DNA of 34,936 nucleotides from Candidatus Dadabacteria bacterium (GCA_020849425.1 JADLGH010000010.1:1-34936), one strand, 5' to 3'. Positions 10,747 to 20,429 are shown, counted from the stretch's first letter. The notes: generated by a model from the sequence alone, not told the origin. Made by a program: numbers and translations.

Positions 10747-12360
10747 ATGGCAAATCATACGATTGCCCACGATGTATATGTCCCGTTCCTGGAGAAGAAG
10801 GGTTTTCTTTCCTGGATCCTCACCACGGACCATAAACGGATCGGGATTTTATACCTGGTGTCTACTTCCCTGTTTTTCCTGGCGGCCGGGATCATCGCTC
10901 TTCTTATGAGATTCGAGCTGCTTACCCCGGCGTCGGACTTCGTCGATCCGCATACTTATAACGTACTCTTCACACTTCACGGCTCTATAATGGTCTTTTT
11001 CTTCATCGTGCCCGGTCTCGCGGCCAGCTTCGGTAACTTCCTTATTCCTCTCATGATAGGCGCGAGGGACGTCGCGTTTCCCAAGCTGAACATAGCGAGC
11101 TACTGGATTTATCTCCTCGGGACGGCCATTCTCCTCGTCGGTCTTTTAAAACCGGCCGATACGGGATGGACGTTCTATACACCCTACAGCGCGACCACCA
11201 ATACCGACGTTGTTCTCATGACTTTCGGTGTTTTCGTTCTGGGGTTCTCGTCGATTCTCACCGGTCTTAACTTTATCGTCACGACACACAAAATGAGGGC
11301 GCCCGGGATGACCTGGCACAGGCTCCCGCTTTTCATATGGGCCTCTTACGCAACGTCGATACTCCAGCTCCTGGCAACCCCGGTTGTCGGCATAACGCTT
11401 CTTCTCCTGATAACCGAGAGGACGCTCGGCGTCGGATTCTTCGACCCGGCCAAGGGGGGCGACCCTATACTCTTTCAGAACTTCTTCTGGTTTTATTCAC
11501 ATCCCGCGGTCTACATCATGATTATCCCGGCGATGGGCGTTATCTCTGAAATAATCCCGGTCTTTTCGAGAAAGCCGATATTCGGTTACAAGGCCATAGC
11601 CTATTCGAGCCTCGGCATCGCGTTCATAAGCTTTCTCGTATGGGCCCACCACATGTTCGTGAGTGGTATTTCGGAAACGGCGGCAATGATCTTCTCGTTC
11701 CTGACGTTCCTGGTCGCCATACCGACGGCTATTAAAGTTTTCAACTGGACGGCCACTCTTTACAAAGGTTCGATTCAGCTCCATTCCGCCATGCTCTACG
11801 CGCTCGGATTCATATTCCTGTTTACCATAGGCGGACTCACGGGCGTGTTCCTCGGGGCGCTCGCCGCCGACGTTCACCTCCACGACACGTACTTCGTCGT
11901 CGCGCACATGCACTACGTCATGATAGGCGGCACGGTCATGGGCTTCTTCGGGGCGCTTCACTTCTGGTACCCGAAGTGGTTCGGAAAGATGTTCAACGAA
12001 ACCGTCGCGAAGATAGCCTGGTTCTTCGTCTTCGTCGGCTTTAACGTAACGTTCTTCCCGCAGTTCTTCCTCGGGGTTCAGGGTATGCCCAGGCGCTATG
12101 CGTCCTACCCGGCCGAGTTTGAATCGCTGATGTCGCTTTCGACGTATGGCTCGTGGATACTGGGATTCGGGATACTCGTCATGGTGATTAACCTCTTGTC
12201 GGGGCTCATAAGCGGCCCGAAGGCGCCGGAGAATCCGTACAACTCGCTTTCTCTGGAGTGGCAGATACCGTCGCCCCCGCCGCACGAGAATTTCGAAGAG
12301 ATACCGCAAGTGACCGACTGGACGTACGGTTACGGAAAAAAGAAGGAGCTGGAGGTTTAA
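10747..12360 (+). CDS. ctaD: Cytochrome c oxidase subunit I
   Basis: 537 aa; [52 protein letters not shown]. Confidence 0.97.
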   Translation: MANHTIAHDVYVPFLEKKGFLSWILTTDHKRIGILYLVSTSLFFLAAGIIALLMRFELLTPASDFVDPHTYNVLFTLHGSIMVFFFIVPGLAASFGNFLIPLMIGARDVAFPKLNIASYWIYLLGTAILLVGLLKPADTGWTFYTPYSATTNTDVVLMTFGVFVLGFSSILTGLNFIVTTHKMRAPGMTWHRLPLFIWASYATSILQLLATPVVGITLLLLITERTLGVGFFDPAKGGDPILFQNFFWFYSHPAVYIMIIPAMGVISEIIPVFSRKPIFGYKAIAYSSLGIAFISFLVWAHHMFVSGISETAAMIFSFLTFLVAIPTAIKVFNWTATLYKGSIQLHSAMLYALGFIFLFTIGGLTGVFLGALAADVHLHDTYFVVAHMHYVMIGGTVMGFFGALHFWYPKWFGKMFNETVAKIAWFFVFVGFNVTFFPQFFLGVQGMPRRYASYPAEFESLMSLSTYGSWILGFGILVMVINLLSGLISGPKAPENPYNSLSLEWQIPSPPPHENFEEIPQVTDWTYGYGKKKELEV

Positions 12361-12367
12361 CTGAGAT

Positions 12368-12973
12368 ATGGCAGAAGCTGACATCGAGCAACCACACGGT
12401 CACCACATGGATCCGGCGACGGAGTACAGCTCCTCGAAGCTGGGGATGTGGCTCTTCCTCGGAACTGAAATACTCCTTTTCGGAGGGCTATTCGCGGCGT
12501 ACGCGATATTCCACGCGAGATTTCCCGAGATGTTCTACGAGCAGCATCTCGAGCTCAACAGAACCATGGGCGCGATCAACACCTGCGTCCTTATCTTCAG
12601 CAGTTTGACGATGGCCATGGGCGTGTCCGCTATCAAGCTCGGTAGGCAGAAGACAGCGGCCATACTCATATTGATAACGATCATCTGCGGCTTGACATTC
12701 GGCGTCATAAAGTACTTCGAGTACAGCGCCAAGTTCTCGCACCACATTTATCCGGATACGAGTATATTCTTCTCCCTCTACTTCCTCATGACCGGTCTTC
12801 ACATGATTCACGTCTTTATAGGTCTCGGAATTCTCGCGGTCGTCTTCGTGCTCACCCTAAAGGGCAAGTTCGATGCTAAGTACAACACGCCTATAGAAAT
12901 GGGCGGACTTTACTGGCACCTTGTCGACCTTATCTGGATTTATTTGTTTCCGTTACTTTATCTCATTGGATAG
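12368..12973 (+). CDS. ctaE: Cytochrome c oxidase subunit III
   Basis: 201 aa; KLGMWLFLGTEILLFGGLFAAYAIF...GLHMIHVFIGLG...YWHLVDLIWIYLFPLLYL. Confidence 0.96.
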   Translation: MAEADIEQPHGHHMDPATEYSSSKLGMWLFLGTEILLFGGLFAAYAIFHARFPEMFYEQHLELNRTMGAINTCVLIFSSLTMAMGVSAIKLGRQKTAAILILITIICGLTFGVIKYFEYSAKFSHHIYPDTSIFFSLYFLMTGLHMIHVFIGLGILAVVFVLTLKGKFDAKYNTPIEMGGLYWHLVDLIWIYLFPLLYLIG

Positions 12974-12987
12974 CCGGAGGATAAAAC

Positions 12988-13299
12988 ATGGCATCGCACT
13001 CGCACTCTGAGAAACACGCGCATATAACGACTTACAAGACATATTTGATCGTCTGGGCGGCGCTTATGGTTCTGACGGTCATCACGGTATACGTATCCTA
13101 CGTCGATTTCGGCACCATGAACGTCGTGATAGCCATGGCCGTCGCGTCACTCAAGGCTGCGCTCGTCGCCCTTTTCTTCATGCACCTGAAATTCGAGGAT
13201 TCCATAACCTGGGTTTTCGCCATTTTCCCTCTGGGACTTCTCTTCCTCCTTATCACGATGACGTTCGTGGATACGTTTACGAGGGTTGTGGTGCCCTGA
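12988..13299 (+). CDS. ctaF: Cytochrome c oxidase subunit IV family (caa3-type) protein
   Basis: 103 aa, His-rich N-terminus, three TM segments, VASLKAALVALFFMHLKFEDSI motif. Directly after ctaE. Confidence 0.88.
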   Translation: MASHSHSEKHAHITTYKTYLIVWAALMVLTVITVYVSYVDFGTMNVVIAMAVASLKAALVALFFMHLKFEDSITWVFAIFPLGLLFLLITMTFVDTFTRVVVP

Positions 13300-13311
13300 C
13301 GAAATAGATTA

Positions 13312-14181
13312 ATGATCGGTAAAATCACCCTTTTCTTTCTTTTTCTGCTTTTAATATGGGGCAATCTCGTGTCCGGTCTCGGGGCGGGGCTCGGATGTCC
13401 GGACTGGCCCCTCTGCCACGGGAGCGTGGTGCCTCCGTACAGGTGGGATATATACATGGAGTTCACGCACAGGGTAATCGGCGGCGTCACCTCCATTTTC
13501 CTGGTGTATCTATCGTACAAGAGACTGAGGAGCTACAAGGGCTGGACGAAGCTGATCCCTGTCCTGATAGTTTGCCTTCTTGCTTTCCAGATAGTCCTCG
13601 GCGGTATAGTCGTACTTCTCGAGATACCCGTCGATCTCACGACGTTTCACTTCGCGAACGCCCTCGTCATATTCTCGCTCACCCTTTACATAGTATTTTT
13701 CGACGGCGAGAGTATGAAACCCGTATTCACGCTCGGCGGATATAACGGCGTATTTTTCTTCCTTGCTGTCCTCATCTTCCTTCAGGCCGTCCTCGGGGCC
13801 TACGTAAGGCATTCTAATTCGGGGCTCGCGTGCCCCGATTTTCCGAAGTGCCTCGGCTACTGGATACCTCCGGAGCTCACAGGGATGGTTTTGAATCATT
13901 TCGCCCACAGGGTGGCCGCATATGCCATAACGCTGCTCGTTCTCGGGTTTTTCCTGGCCACCTGGTTCGTCGACGGGTTCAGGCGCTACCGCGCCGCCTT
14001 CGGGATTGCGCTCGGGCTCATAATAATCCAGATTATCCTCGGAGTCGGAATAGTACACACGAAGCTTCACTTCGCCGCCGCGGCGCTTCATTTGTCGGTC
14101 GCTCTACTCATACTGTCGTTATTCCTCTATACTTGGTTCCTGGGGATGAGGAGGATTTATGCCGGTTCAGCCGGGGCATGA
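13312..14181 (+). CDS. ctaA: Heme A synthase (CtaA/COX15 family)
   Basis: 289-aa multi-TM; GLGCPDWPLCHGSVVPP...EFTHRVIGG, second half SGLACPDFPKCLGYW...NHFAHRVAAY with paired Cys and His motifs. Confidence 0.93.
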   Translation: MIGKITLFFLFLLLIWGNLVSGLGAGLGCPDWPLCHGSVVPPYRWDIYMEFTHRVIGGVTSIFLVYLSYKRLRSYKGWTKLIPVLIVCLLAFQIVLGGIVVLLEIPVDLTTFHFANALVIFSLTLYIVFFDGESMKPVFTLGGYNGVFFFLAVLIFLQAVLGAYVRHSNSGLACPDFPKCLGYWIPPELTGMVLNHFAHRVAAYAITLLVLGFFLATWFVDGFRRYRAAFGIALGLIIIQIILGVGIVHTKLHFAAAALHLSVALLILSLFLYTWFLGMRRIYAGSAGA

Positions 14182-14191
14182 GGGGGTAAGC

Positions 14192-15103
14192 ATGAATACG
14201 ATCGGGAACGTGGACAGGGGAGCTTCGAATATTGTAATCTCGACGGTTCTCCTCACAAAACCCGGCATAATCACGAGCGTAGCGTTTACCGGGTTCGCCG
14301 GTATGGTGCTGGCGGCGAAAGATTTCCCTTCGGTTTATCTCACGGTCGAAGCGCTCCTCTCGCTTCTCCTGAGCGCGGCGGGGGCCGCGATTCTCAACAA
14401 CGTCCTCGACAGGCGCATAGACGTGCTCATGAGCAGGCTCAGTAAGCGCGTCGACGCCCTTACGGTCATAGGTGAAAAAACGGCCGTCGCGATTGCATTC
14501 GTCTTCATAGCTATCTCGCTCTTCATTTCGTTCTACTACCTGAATGTCGTAAACGCCGCCCTTACAATAGCCGCCATACTGAGCTATGCGATCCTTTACA
14601 CGCTCTACCTCAAGCGGAGCTCGCCCTACGGGACCATTCTCGGAGGACTGCCCGGCGCACTGCCTGTGCTCATAGGATATGCGGCGGTGAACCCCGCCCT
14701 CGGGGTGGACGCCGTTATACTGTTTATATTCATGATGCTCTGGCAGCCGCCGCATTTCTGGGCCCTCGCCCAGAAATACAAGATCGATTATAAAAAGGCG
14801 GGTATTCCCGTAATGCCGGTCGCCATGGGGACGAAATACACGAACGTCATGATCCTTCTCTATTCCGTCTCGCTCTTTCCGCTTACGCTGTCGCTCTGGT
14901 TCCTCGGTTACTGTTCCGATTATTTCGCGGTATTCGCCGTCGTGTCGGGCCTTTATTTCGAGTACGTGATGATAAAGAGCGCGCTTAACAACACCGGTTA
15001 CGGCAAGGCCTTCGGCGCCTCGATTCTTTACATGCTTGTCATAATGGCGTCCCTGGTCCTGGACGTGGGATTCAATTCGCCGAACGCGATTGTGGGCGGC
15101 TGA
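14192..15103 (+). CDS. ctaB: Protoheme IX farnesyltransferase (heme O synthase)
   Basis: LTKPGIITSVAFTGFAGM..., AAILNNVLDRRIDVLMSRLSKR, MLWQPPHFWALAQKYKIDYKKAGIPVMPV. ATG at 14192 is preceded by AGGGGG; the track lists an upstream start at 14159. Confidence 0.94.
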   Translation: MNTIGNVDRGASNIVISTVLLTKPGIITSVAFTGFAGMVLAAKDFPSVYLTVEALLSLLLSAAGAAILNNVLDRRIDVLMSRLSKRVDALTVIGEKTAVAIAFVFIAISLFISFYYLNVVNAALTIAAILSYAILYTLYLKRSSPYGTILGGLPGALPVLIGYAAVNPALGVDAVILFIFMMLWQPPHFWALAQKYKIDYKKAGIPVMPVAMGTKYTNVMILLYSVSLFPLTLSLWFLGYCSDYFAVFAVVSGLYFEYVMIKSALNNTGYGKAFGASILYMLVIMASLVLDVGFNSPNAIVGG

Positions 15104-15202
15104 CCTGGCTGTTGCCGGGCCGATATTTTCCGTACTCTCCGGCGTCCGGACAGGTGCGGGATTCACGGCAACCTGTCCCGCTCCGTCTTCCCTCTGATAC
15201 GG

Positions 15203-17038
15203 TTAGCTGCCCGCCCTGTATCCGAGGCCTTTCATCAGCTCTTTAAGACTTTCGAACGGCTCTCTCAGGGACCTTATCGATTCCTTCCAGAACCCGGGGG
15301 TTTCGAGGTCCATTCCGATGCTTCTTTTTGCTACGTTCTCCGCGGTATCCGAACCCGAGAGGCGGAGGAACTTCTCGTACTTCGGCAGGAAGTCCGCACC
15401 TTCTTTCTTGAACAAGGAGAAGAGCCCCCGGCTGAGGAGATAGCCGAACGTGTAGGGGAAGTTGTAGAAGGTGACACCGACGATGTAGAAGTGGAGCTTC
15501 GACGCCCAGAAGTAAGGGTCCTCGCCGCCTTCCTCGAGGACGTCGCCGAAGACGCGGCGCTGGGTCTCCGCCATGAGCTCCCTGAGGCGGCTCACGCTGA
15601 CCTCGCCTTCCTGCCTCTCTTCGTAAAACGCCTTTTCGAATTCGTAGCGGACAGGTATGTCCATCAGGTATATGGCGCCGTGGTTGATTTCGGTGTCGAG
15701 CATGAGCGCCTTTTCGGCGTCTCCTATGGACGGCTCACGGAGTATACCCTCCGTCAGAATCATCTCGCCGAACGTAGAGGCCGATTCCGCGAGCGTCATC
15801 GGGTAGAAGTGCGAGTAGGGCCGTATGTCGCTCATCACGTGGCTGTGAAAGGCGTGCCCCGCCTCGTGGGCGAGCGTGAGCACGTCGCCGAGCGTCTCGT
15901 TATACGTCATGAAGATGCGGGATTCCTTCGTCAGGAGGGAGCCCGTACAAAACCCTCCCGGCCTCTTTCCTTCCCTGGGCTCCCAGTCTATCCAGTTCTT
16001 GTCGAAAGCGCTTCGGGCGTACGTCCCGAGCGCAGGGTAGGATGCGGAGAACGATTTCTCGACAAGCTTCTGTGCGTCGGGCCAGCTTAGCTTCTGGCCG
16101 GATTCTATATCGAGCGGGGCGCCGAGGTCGTACCAGGCGATTTGTTTTCTGCCCATGGTGTGCGCCTTGAATCGGAGTATATCCTTCGGGAGCTCTATCT
16201 CGTCGTAAATCGCCTCGAACATGGCGTCGAGGGTCTTTCGGCTTATGCCGGACTGGTAGAGCGCGACGTCGAGGAAATGGTCTATGCCGCGGTAGCCGTT
16301 GAGCGTGAGCCTCGTTCCGGAAATCGCGTTGAGAGCGGCGGCCGCCGTATCCTCGATAGTTTTCCATGCCCGGTTCCCTCCCTCGAAGGCCGCCTTCCGT
16401 ATATCCCTCTCGGGTTTTTCCATGAGTGAGCGCCTTTGAGATATAGGAAGCGTCTTCACAGTGCCGTCCGGGTATTTCATCTCGAACTCGAGCCTGCTCG
16501 AAACCGTATCGTAGAGACGGCCCCAGGCGCTTATTCCGTCTACGCCGAGGTCGGAGGCCAGTATTTCCTTGTCGGGACTCATGCTCCTTTCGGACAGTAT
16601 CTTGAGCCTGCCGATGTAATAGGCGGCGTCTGAGAGTCTCTCCCACTCCGTGAATCGGCGGAAGACCCCTTCCGGGACGCCCTTTAGCGCCCTTATGAGC
16701 TCGACCTTGAGCTTCGAGAGCTCGGCGTGGACGGCCGACATCTCGGCTTCCTCGCGGACGTAGTCCTCGTTGAGCCCGTCCGCCGAAGCGAGGCATCCGA
16801 TGTATGAATCGATGTGGCTGTAGCGGCTCATGATGTCTTCTGCTTCGAGGACGATCTCTTCCCACTCGGCCATGTTGTCGGCGCCCAGAGGGGGCAGGGC
16901 TGCGGCCTTTTTCTGTACCGCCCCTATATCGGCCTTGAGCTTTTTCTTGAACTCCTTCATCTCCGGGCCGCCGTATTCGGGGAAATAGCTCCCGAGGTCC
17001 CAGTTCATTTTTGACGTCGATCGATTGCTGGACATCAC
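15203..17038 (-). CDS. pepF: M3-family oligoendopeptidase F-like metallopeptidase
   Basis: 611 aa; zinc motif HEAGHAFHSHVM; GGFCTG, MTYNETLGDVLTLAHEAGHAFHSH, PYTFGYLLSRGLF. Confidence 0.93.
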   Translation of the reverse strand: MMSSNRSTSKMNWDLGSYFPEYGGPEMKEFKKKLKADIGAVQKKAAALPPLGADNMAEWEEIVLEAEDIMSRYSHIDSYIGCLASADGLNEDYVREEAEMSAVHAELSKLKVELIRALKGVPEGVFRRFTEWERLSDAAYYIGRLKILSERSMSPDKEILASDLGVDGISAWGRLYDTVSSRLEFEMKYPDGTVKTLPISQRRSLMEKPERDIRKAAFEGGNRAWKTIEDTAAAALNAISGTRLTLNGYRGIDHFLDVALYQSGISRKTLDAMFEAIYDEIELPKDILRFKAHTMGRKQIAWYDLGAPLDIESGQKLSWPDAQKLVEKSFSASYPALGTYARSAFDKNWIDWEPREGKRPGGFCTGSLLTKESRIFMTYNETLGDVLTLAHEAGHAFHSHVMSDIRPYSHFYPMTLAESASTFGEMILTEGILREPSIGDAEKALMLDTEINHGAIYLMDIPVRYEFEKAFYEERQEGEVSVSRLRELMAETQRRVFGDVLEEGGEDPYFWASKLHFYIVGVTFYNFPYTFGYLLSRGLFSLFKKEGADFLPKYEKFLRLSGSDTAENVAKRSIGMDLETPGFWKESIRSLREPFESLKELMKGLGYRAGS

Positions 17039-17155
17039 GCCTCCGGTTTCATTTTGGTTGGATAATTGCAGTTTCTAAATATAGCAGATGTGAAATATAA
17101 CATATGAACGTGGGTCCGGATGTAAGGTATGGTACCTTTCCGCACAGAGGCTGGA

Positions 17156-17965
17156 TTACCAATCTCTTTCGAAGGCTCCATCGAGCCGCTCTTTCTGTTC
17201 GGGCGCGAGCCGCCAGCCGGAGGCCCCGCAGTTCTCTACCGTCCTTTCGAGCGTGTTGGATTTGGGAATCGCTATCACGTTTTCGCCGGACGTGCACCAG
17301 TTGAGCGCGACCTGCGCCGTGGTCTTCCCCGTTTCTTCCGCTATCTCTTCGAGCGCCGCCATTTTCCCGGAGGAGGTTCGAAATCCATCGGCAAGGCTGC
17401 CGTCGTCGAGCGGCGTGTAGGCCATGACGGTTATGTTGTGCCTGACGCAGTAGGGGATGACGTCTTCTTCGATTCCACGTGCGTTGAGGTTATAGATGAC
17501 CTGGTTCGACACCAGCGGGTTGTTCCGGAGGGCCGAAATCGCTTCCTCCATTTCGTCCACGTTGAAGTTGCTCACCCCTATGTACCTTATAAGCCCCCTG
17601 TCGATCAGGGTTTCCATGGCGCGCATGGTCTCCTTCATCGGATACCGGCTGTTGGGCCAGTGCACTTGATAGAGGTCAATGAAGTCCGTTCCGAGGCGCT
17701 CAAGGCTGTCCTCGGCCGCACGGAGGACGCGGTCGTGCCCGAGGTCCCTTCCCGAAACCTTTGTGGCGATGAATACCCGGTCCCTTCTCCCGCTTACGGC
17801 CTTACCGACTATCTCTTCCGTGCCGTAGCCTTCGGCAGTATCGATAAGACTCGCGCCGAGATCGATGCCCGCCCGGAGCGGCCTTGTCCCGCCCCTGTAT
17901 CGCCAGGTGCCGAGGCCGATCTCGGGGACCATGACCCCTGTTGCGCCGAGCTCTTTGAGCTCCAT
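17156..17965 (-). CDS. Aldo/keto reductase
   Basis: 269 aa; GLGTWRYRGG..., LIDTAEGYGTEEIVGKAV, DLYQVHWPNSRYPMKETMRAMETLIDRGLIRYIGVSNF, AIPKSNTLERTVENCGA. Confidence 0.94.
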   Translation of the reverse strand: MELKELGATGVMVPEIGLGTWRYRGGTRPLRAGIDLGASLIDTAEGYGTEEIVGKAVSGRRDRVFIATKVSGRDLGHDRVLRAAEDSLERLGTDFIDLYQVHWPNSRYPMKETMRAMETLIDRGLIRYIGVSNFNVDEMEEAISALRNNPLVSNQVIYNLNARGIEEDVIPYCVRHNITVMAYTPLDDGSLADGFRTSSGKMAALEEIAEETGKTTAQVALNWCTSGENVIAIPKSNTLERTVENCGASGWRLAPEQKERLDGAFERDW

Positions 17966-18152
17966 CAGTTCAAATCCTCCATCTAAAAATTATATTCGAA
18001 AAACCCGCGATACATAATGCGGGGGGGGGCGGATGGGCCCTCGTGTACCGGCCTCTGCCCGGGGCCGATATACGAATATGTGCCGTGACGTGTATTTTTT
18101 ACGTCCGGTTACTTGAATACCATCTGAAATATTGTAGATTTATTAGCCTCGT

Positions 18153-18230
18153 CGGGGTGTAGATCAGATTGGCTAGAGCGTTGCGTTCGGGACGCAGAGG
18201 CCGCCGGTTCAAGTCCGGCCACCCCGACCA
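18153..18230 (+). tRNA. tRNA-Pro, anticodon CGG, CCA encoded
   Basis: Acceptor CGGGGTG/CACCCCG, anticodon stem TTGCG/CGCAG with loop TTCGGGA, T-arm GCCGG-TTCAAGT-CCGGC, discriminator A and genomic CCA. D-stem GATC/GAGC has one A-G mismatch. Confidence 0.93.
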
Positions 18231-18480
18231 CCTTCCTTATATCCGCTTCAGGATCCGTTTGGAATTCAAGTGACTGTGCTCGGGGGAATTCTGTCCGGAG
18301 CGTTACCTTTCCGCGACTAATTCCGAATCGGGAATTGTATGAGTTGGGTGCTCACAATCGCCCGGACAATAGTAGATCGGATGGTATTTCATCGTCATGG
18401 ATTGATTTGAAAGGATTGTGGATTGGAGAAAGCTTCTCGACAGCGGGTGATGAGTGGAAGGAATCTTTGACTGGAAAATA

Positions 18481-18507
18481 AAAAAGGGGGCAAGAGCCCC
18501 CTTTTTA
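18481..18507 (-). terminator. Strong intrinsic terminator, probably bidirectional
   Basis: AAAAAGGGGGC-AAGA-GCCCCCTTTTT: perfect 11-bp stem, tetraloop, U-tracts on both strands, 19 nt past the stop of the acidic protein gene. Confidence 0.9.
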
Positions 18508-18525
18508 TTTATTGCAAAATGTTAC

Positions 18526-18867
18526 TTATTTTGCAGCGTCGTCCGGCATGTCGCCACCCGGCATTTCGCCTTCGGTCGATTCGTCCGGGGCGTTGGTTTC
18601 AGCGCCGGAACCGTCCGTAGCTTCGTCGGTCATTTCACCGCCCGGTATCTCGCCCTGAACTGCATCTGCTGCATCATCTGCAGCATCGCCGGCGGCGTCT
18701 GCGGCGTCACCTGCAGCATCCGTAGCCTCGTCGGTAATCTCGCCGCCCGGGATCTCGCCCTGCGGATCGTCCTGCGCCATAGCCGGAATGCTGCCTACGA
18801 GGGCGCTTCCGCTTAAGGAAATACCCATGACTAACAAAAACGCAAAGAAAATGGACATTACTCTCAT
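18526..18867 (-). CDS. Small exported, highly acidic repeat protein of unknown function
   Basis: 113 aa: signal peptide MRVMSIFFAFLLVMGISLSGSALVGSIPAMAQ, then DDPQGEIPGGEITDEATDAAGDAADAAGDAADDAADAVQGEIPGGEMTDEATDGSGAETNAPDESTEGEMPGGDMPDDAAK. AGGAGG upstream, promoter-like boxes and a terminator. Confidence 0.82.
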   Translation of the reverse strand: MRVMSIFFAFLLVMGISLSGSALVGSIPAMAQDDPQGEIPGGEITDEATDAAGDAADAAGDAADDAADAVQGEIPGGEMTDEATDGSGAETNAPDESTEGEMPGGDMPDDAAK

Positions 18868-18936
18868 GTCGTCAAGTCCTCCTGAGTGTTTTAACCTTCG
18901 GCAATGCCGATAGGCTTGAATAACTATACTGCAATA

Positions 18937-18964
18937 TCTATACCAAATTGCGAACTTTTTGCAA
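18937..18964 (-). promoter_or_regulatory. Candidate promoter for the acidic repeat protein gene
   Basis: Minus strand TTGCAA (18964-18959), 16-nt spacer, TATAGA (18942-18937), about 70 nt before the start codon. Confidence 0.5.
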
Positions 18965-19092
18965 TATTCAATATTGACGATATGTTACAACTCTGCCTCG
19001 ATCCTATCAATCCGTGGTATGATTGATTTTCCTGTGTGTAATCGCACAATTGACACACGCCCGGAGTGCGTATTCGCACACGGATTCCAGTC

Positions 19093-20199
19093 TCACGACG
19101 TCCTGAAGTTCTTAAGAGCGTCTTTCATCCTGGATACGGCCAATTTCCTGAGGGCCTTTTTCTCGATCTGTCTTATGCGCTCTCTCGTGAGCTTGAACTT
19201 CCTGCCTATGTCGTCGAGTGTGACCGTCTCGCTCCTGTCTATTCCAAAGCGCATCCTGAGGACCTCTTCCTCCTTGGCGGATAGAAGGGACAGCGAGCTC
19301 CGCACACAGTTCTTGAGCTCGTAGTCGATTACGGTGCAGTCGGGGGAGATGGAGTCCTCGTCCACGAGGAAATCGTAGAGAGTTCTCTTCTCGCCGTCTA
19401 TTGGGGAATCCATGCTGATCGATTCGTTCGTTATCTTGAGAATCCTTTTTACGTACTTCAGCTGTACGCCCGAGCGCTTGGCGATCTCTTCGGGCGAAGG
19501 GACGCGGCCGGATTCTTTCAGGAGGAGGGATTTCGTCCTGTAAACCCTGCTCGTGACTTCGAGCAGGTATACGGGCACCCTTACGGCCCCGCGGTGAACG
19601 AGTATGGCCCTCGTTATCGACTGGTATATCCACCACGAGGCGTAGGTCGAAAACCTGTAGCCCTTGGTGTGGTCGTATCTCTCGATGGCTTTCATGAGGC
19701 CGATGTTCCCTTCCTGTATGAGGTCGAGGAATGGGAGGCCGTGATTGATGTAGCGCTTTGCTATGCTTATGACGAGCCTCAGGTTGGCGCTGGCAAACCT
19801 CTTCTTTAAATCGCCGGCCTTAAGGGAGTAGGCCTTGAAGGATGCATGCAGCCTTTCCCTGTGGGGGCTCGACGGTGTTTTGTCGAGGTAGCTGCGTATC
19901 TGCCGCGCCTTGTGCTCGCACTTCTTCATCTTGGCGGGGATTTCTATTTCCTGCCTGAGCGTAAGGAGCGGCTCTTTCGCGATGTCGCCGAAATAGTCGT
20001 TCAGTATCCTGAACTGTTCGTCGGGCGTGTTAGCCCCGGCTTCCCGTTTGGTTCGTTTTCCTCTAGGGAAATCCTCCGAGGGATTTTCGTCTTCGAACAT
20101 GAGGTCCGCCTGGAGGTCTACCGTATCGGGGGCCTCTTCGTACGTGCTGCCGAAATTCTCGGTCTCGATTCCCGTTGCTTCGATTTCGCTGTATTTCAT
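19093..20199 (-). CDS. Sigma-70 family RNA polymerase sigma factor (RpoD/RpoS-like, probable group 2)
   Basis: 368 aa: region 2 [65 protein letters not shown]; region 4.2 [28 protein letters not shown]. Confidence 0.93.
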   Translation of the reverse strand: MKYSEIEATGIETENFGSTYEEAPDTVDLQADLMFEDENPSEDFPRGKRTKREAGANTPDEQFRILNDYFGDIAKEPLLTLRQEIEIPAKMKKCEHKARQIRSYLDKTPSSPHRERLHASFKAYSLKAGDLKKRFASANLRLVISIAKRYINHGLPFLDLIQEGNIGLMKAIERYDHTKGYRFSTYASWWIYQSITRAILVHRGAVRVPVYLLEVTSRVYRTKSLLLKESGRVPSPEEIAKRSGVQLKYVKRILKITNESISMDSPIDGEKRTLYDFLVDEDSISPDCTVIDYELKNCVRSSLSLLSAKEEEVLRMRFGIDRSETVTLDDIGRKFKLTRERIRQIEKKALRKLAVSRMKDALKNFRTS

Positions 20200-20429
20200 G
20201 TGTCCCGGTCCTCTCTGAAATTTTTTTGTGCTGGATGCAGGTCGGCGGAAGCATGAGCCCTTTTGTCGGTGACAGGCCCGAGATTCTTGCCTTCGTTCTC
20301 TTTGGCTTTCAAAGGTGCAATATGTGTGCCATATAGTTCAGCCGGACAATTATTCGTGATGACCGGAGGTTACAAGATTGGGTCTGTCAAAGATCCGGAT
20401 GCCCGGCACGAATGTGTGTAAAATCGCAC

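Noticed and set aside
15148-15178. GGACAGGT...ACCTGTCC inverted repeat between ctaB and pepF as a terminator
   Set aside because: 8-bp perfect arms, but a 15-nt loop and no following T-run on the ctaB side; too weak to call.
17124-17138. AAGGTA-TGG-TACCTT palindrome between the aldo/keto reductase and pepF
   Set aside because: Short palindrome without promoter context or second copy; could be chance.
18153-18508. tRNA-Pro as a possible attachment site for an integrated element
   Set aside because: No integrase, no mobile genes and no duplicate tRNA 3' end seen in the window; flanking genes are ordinary.
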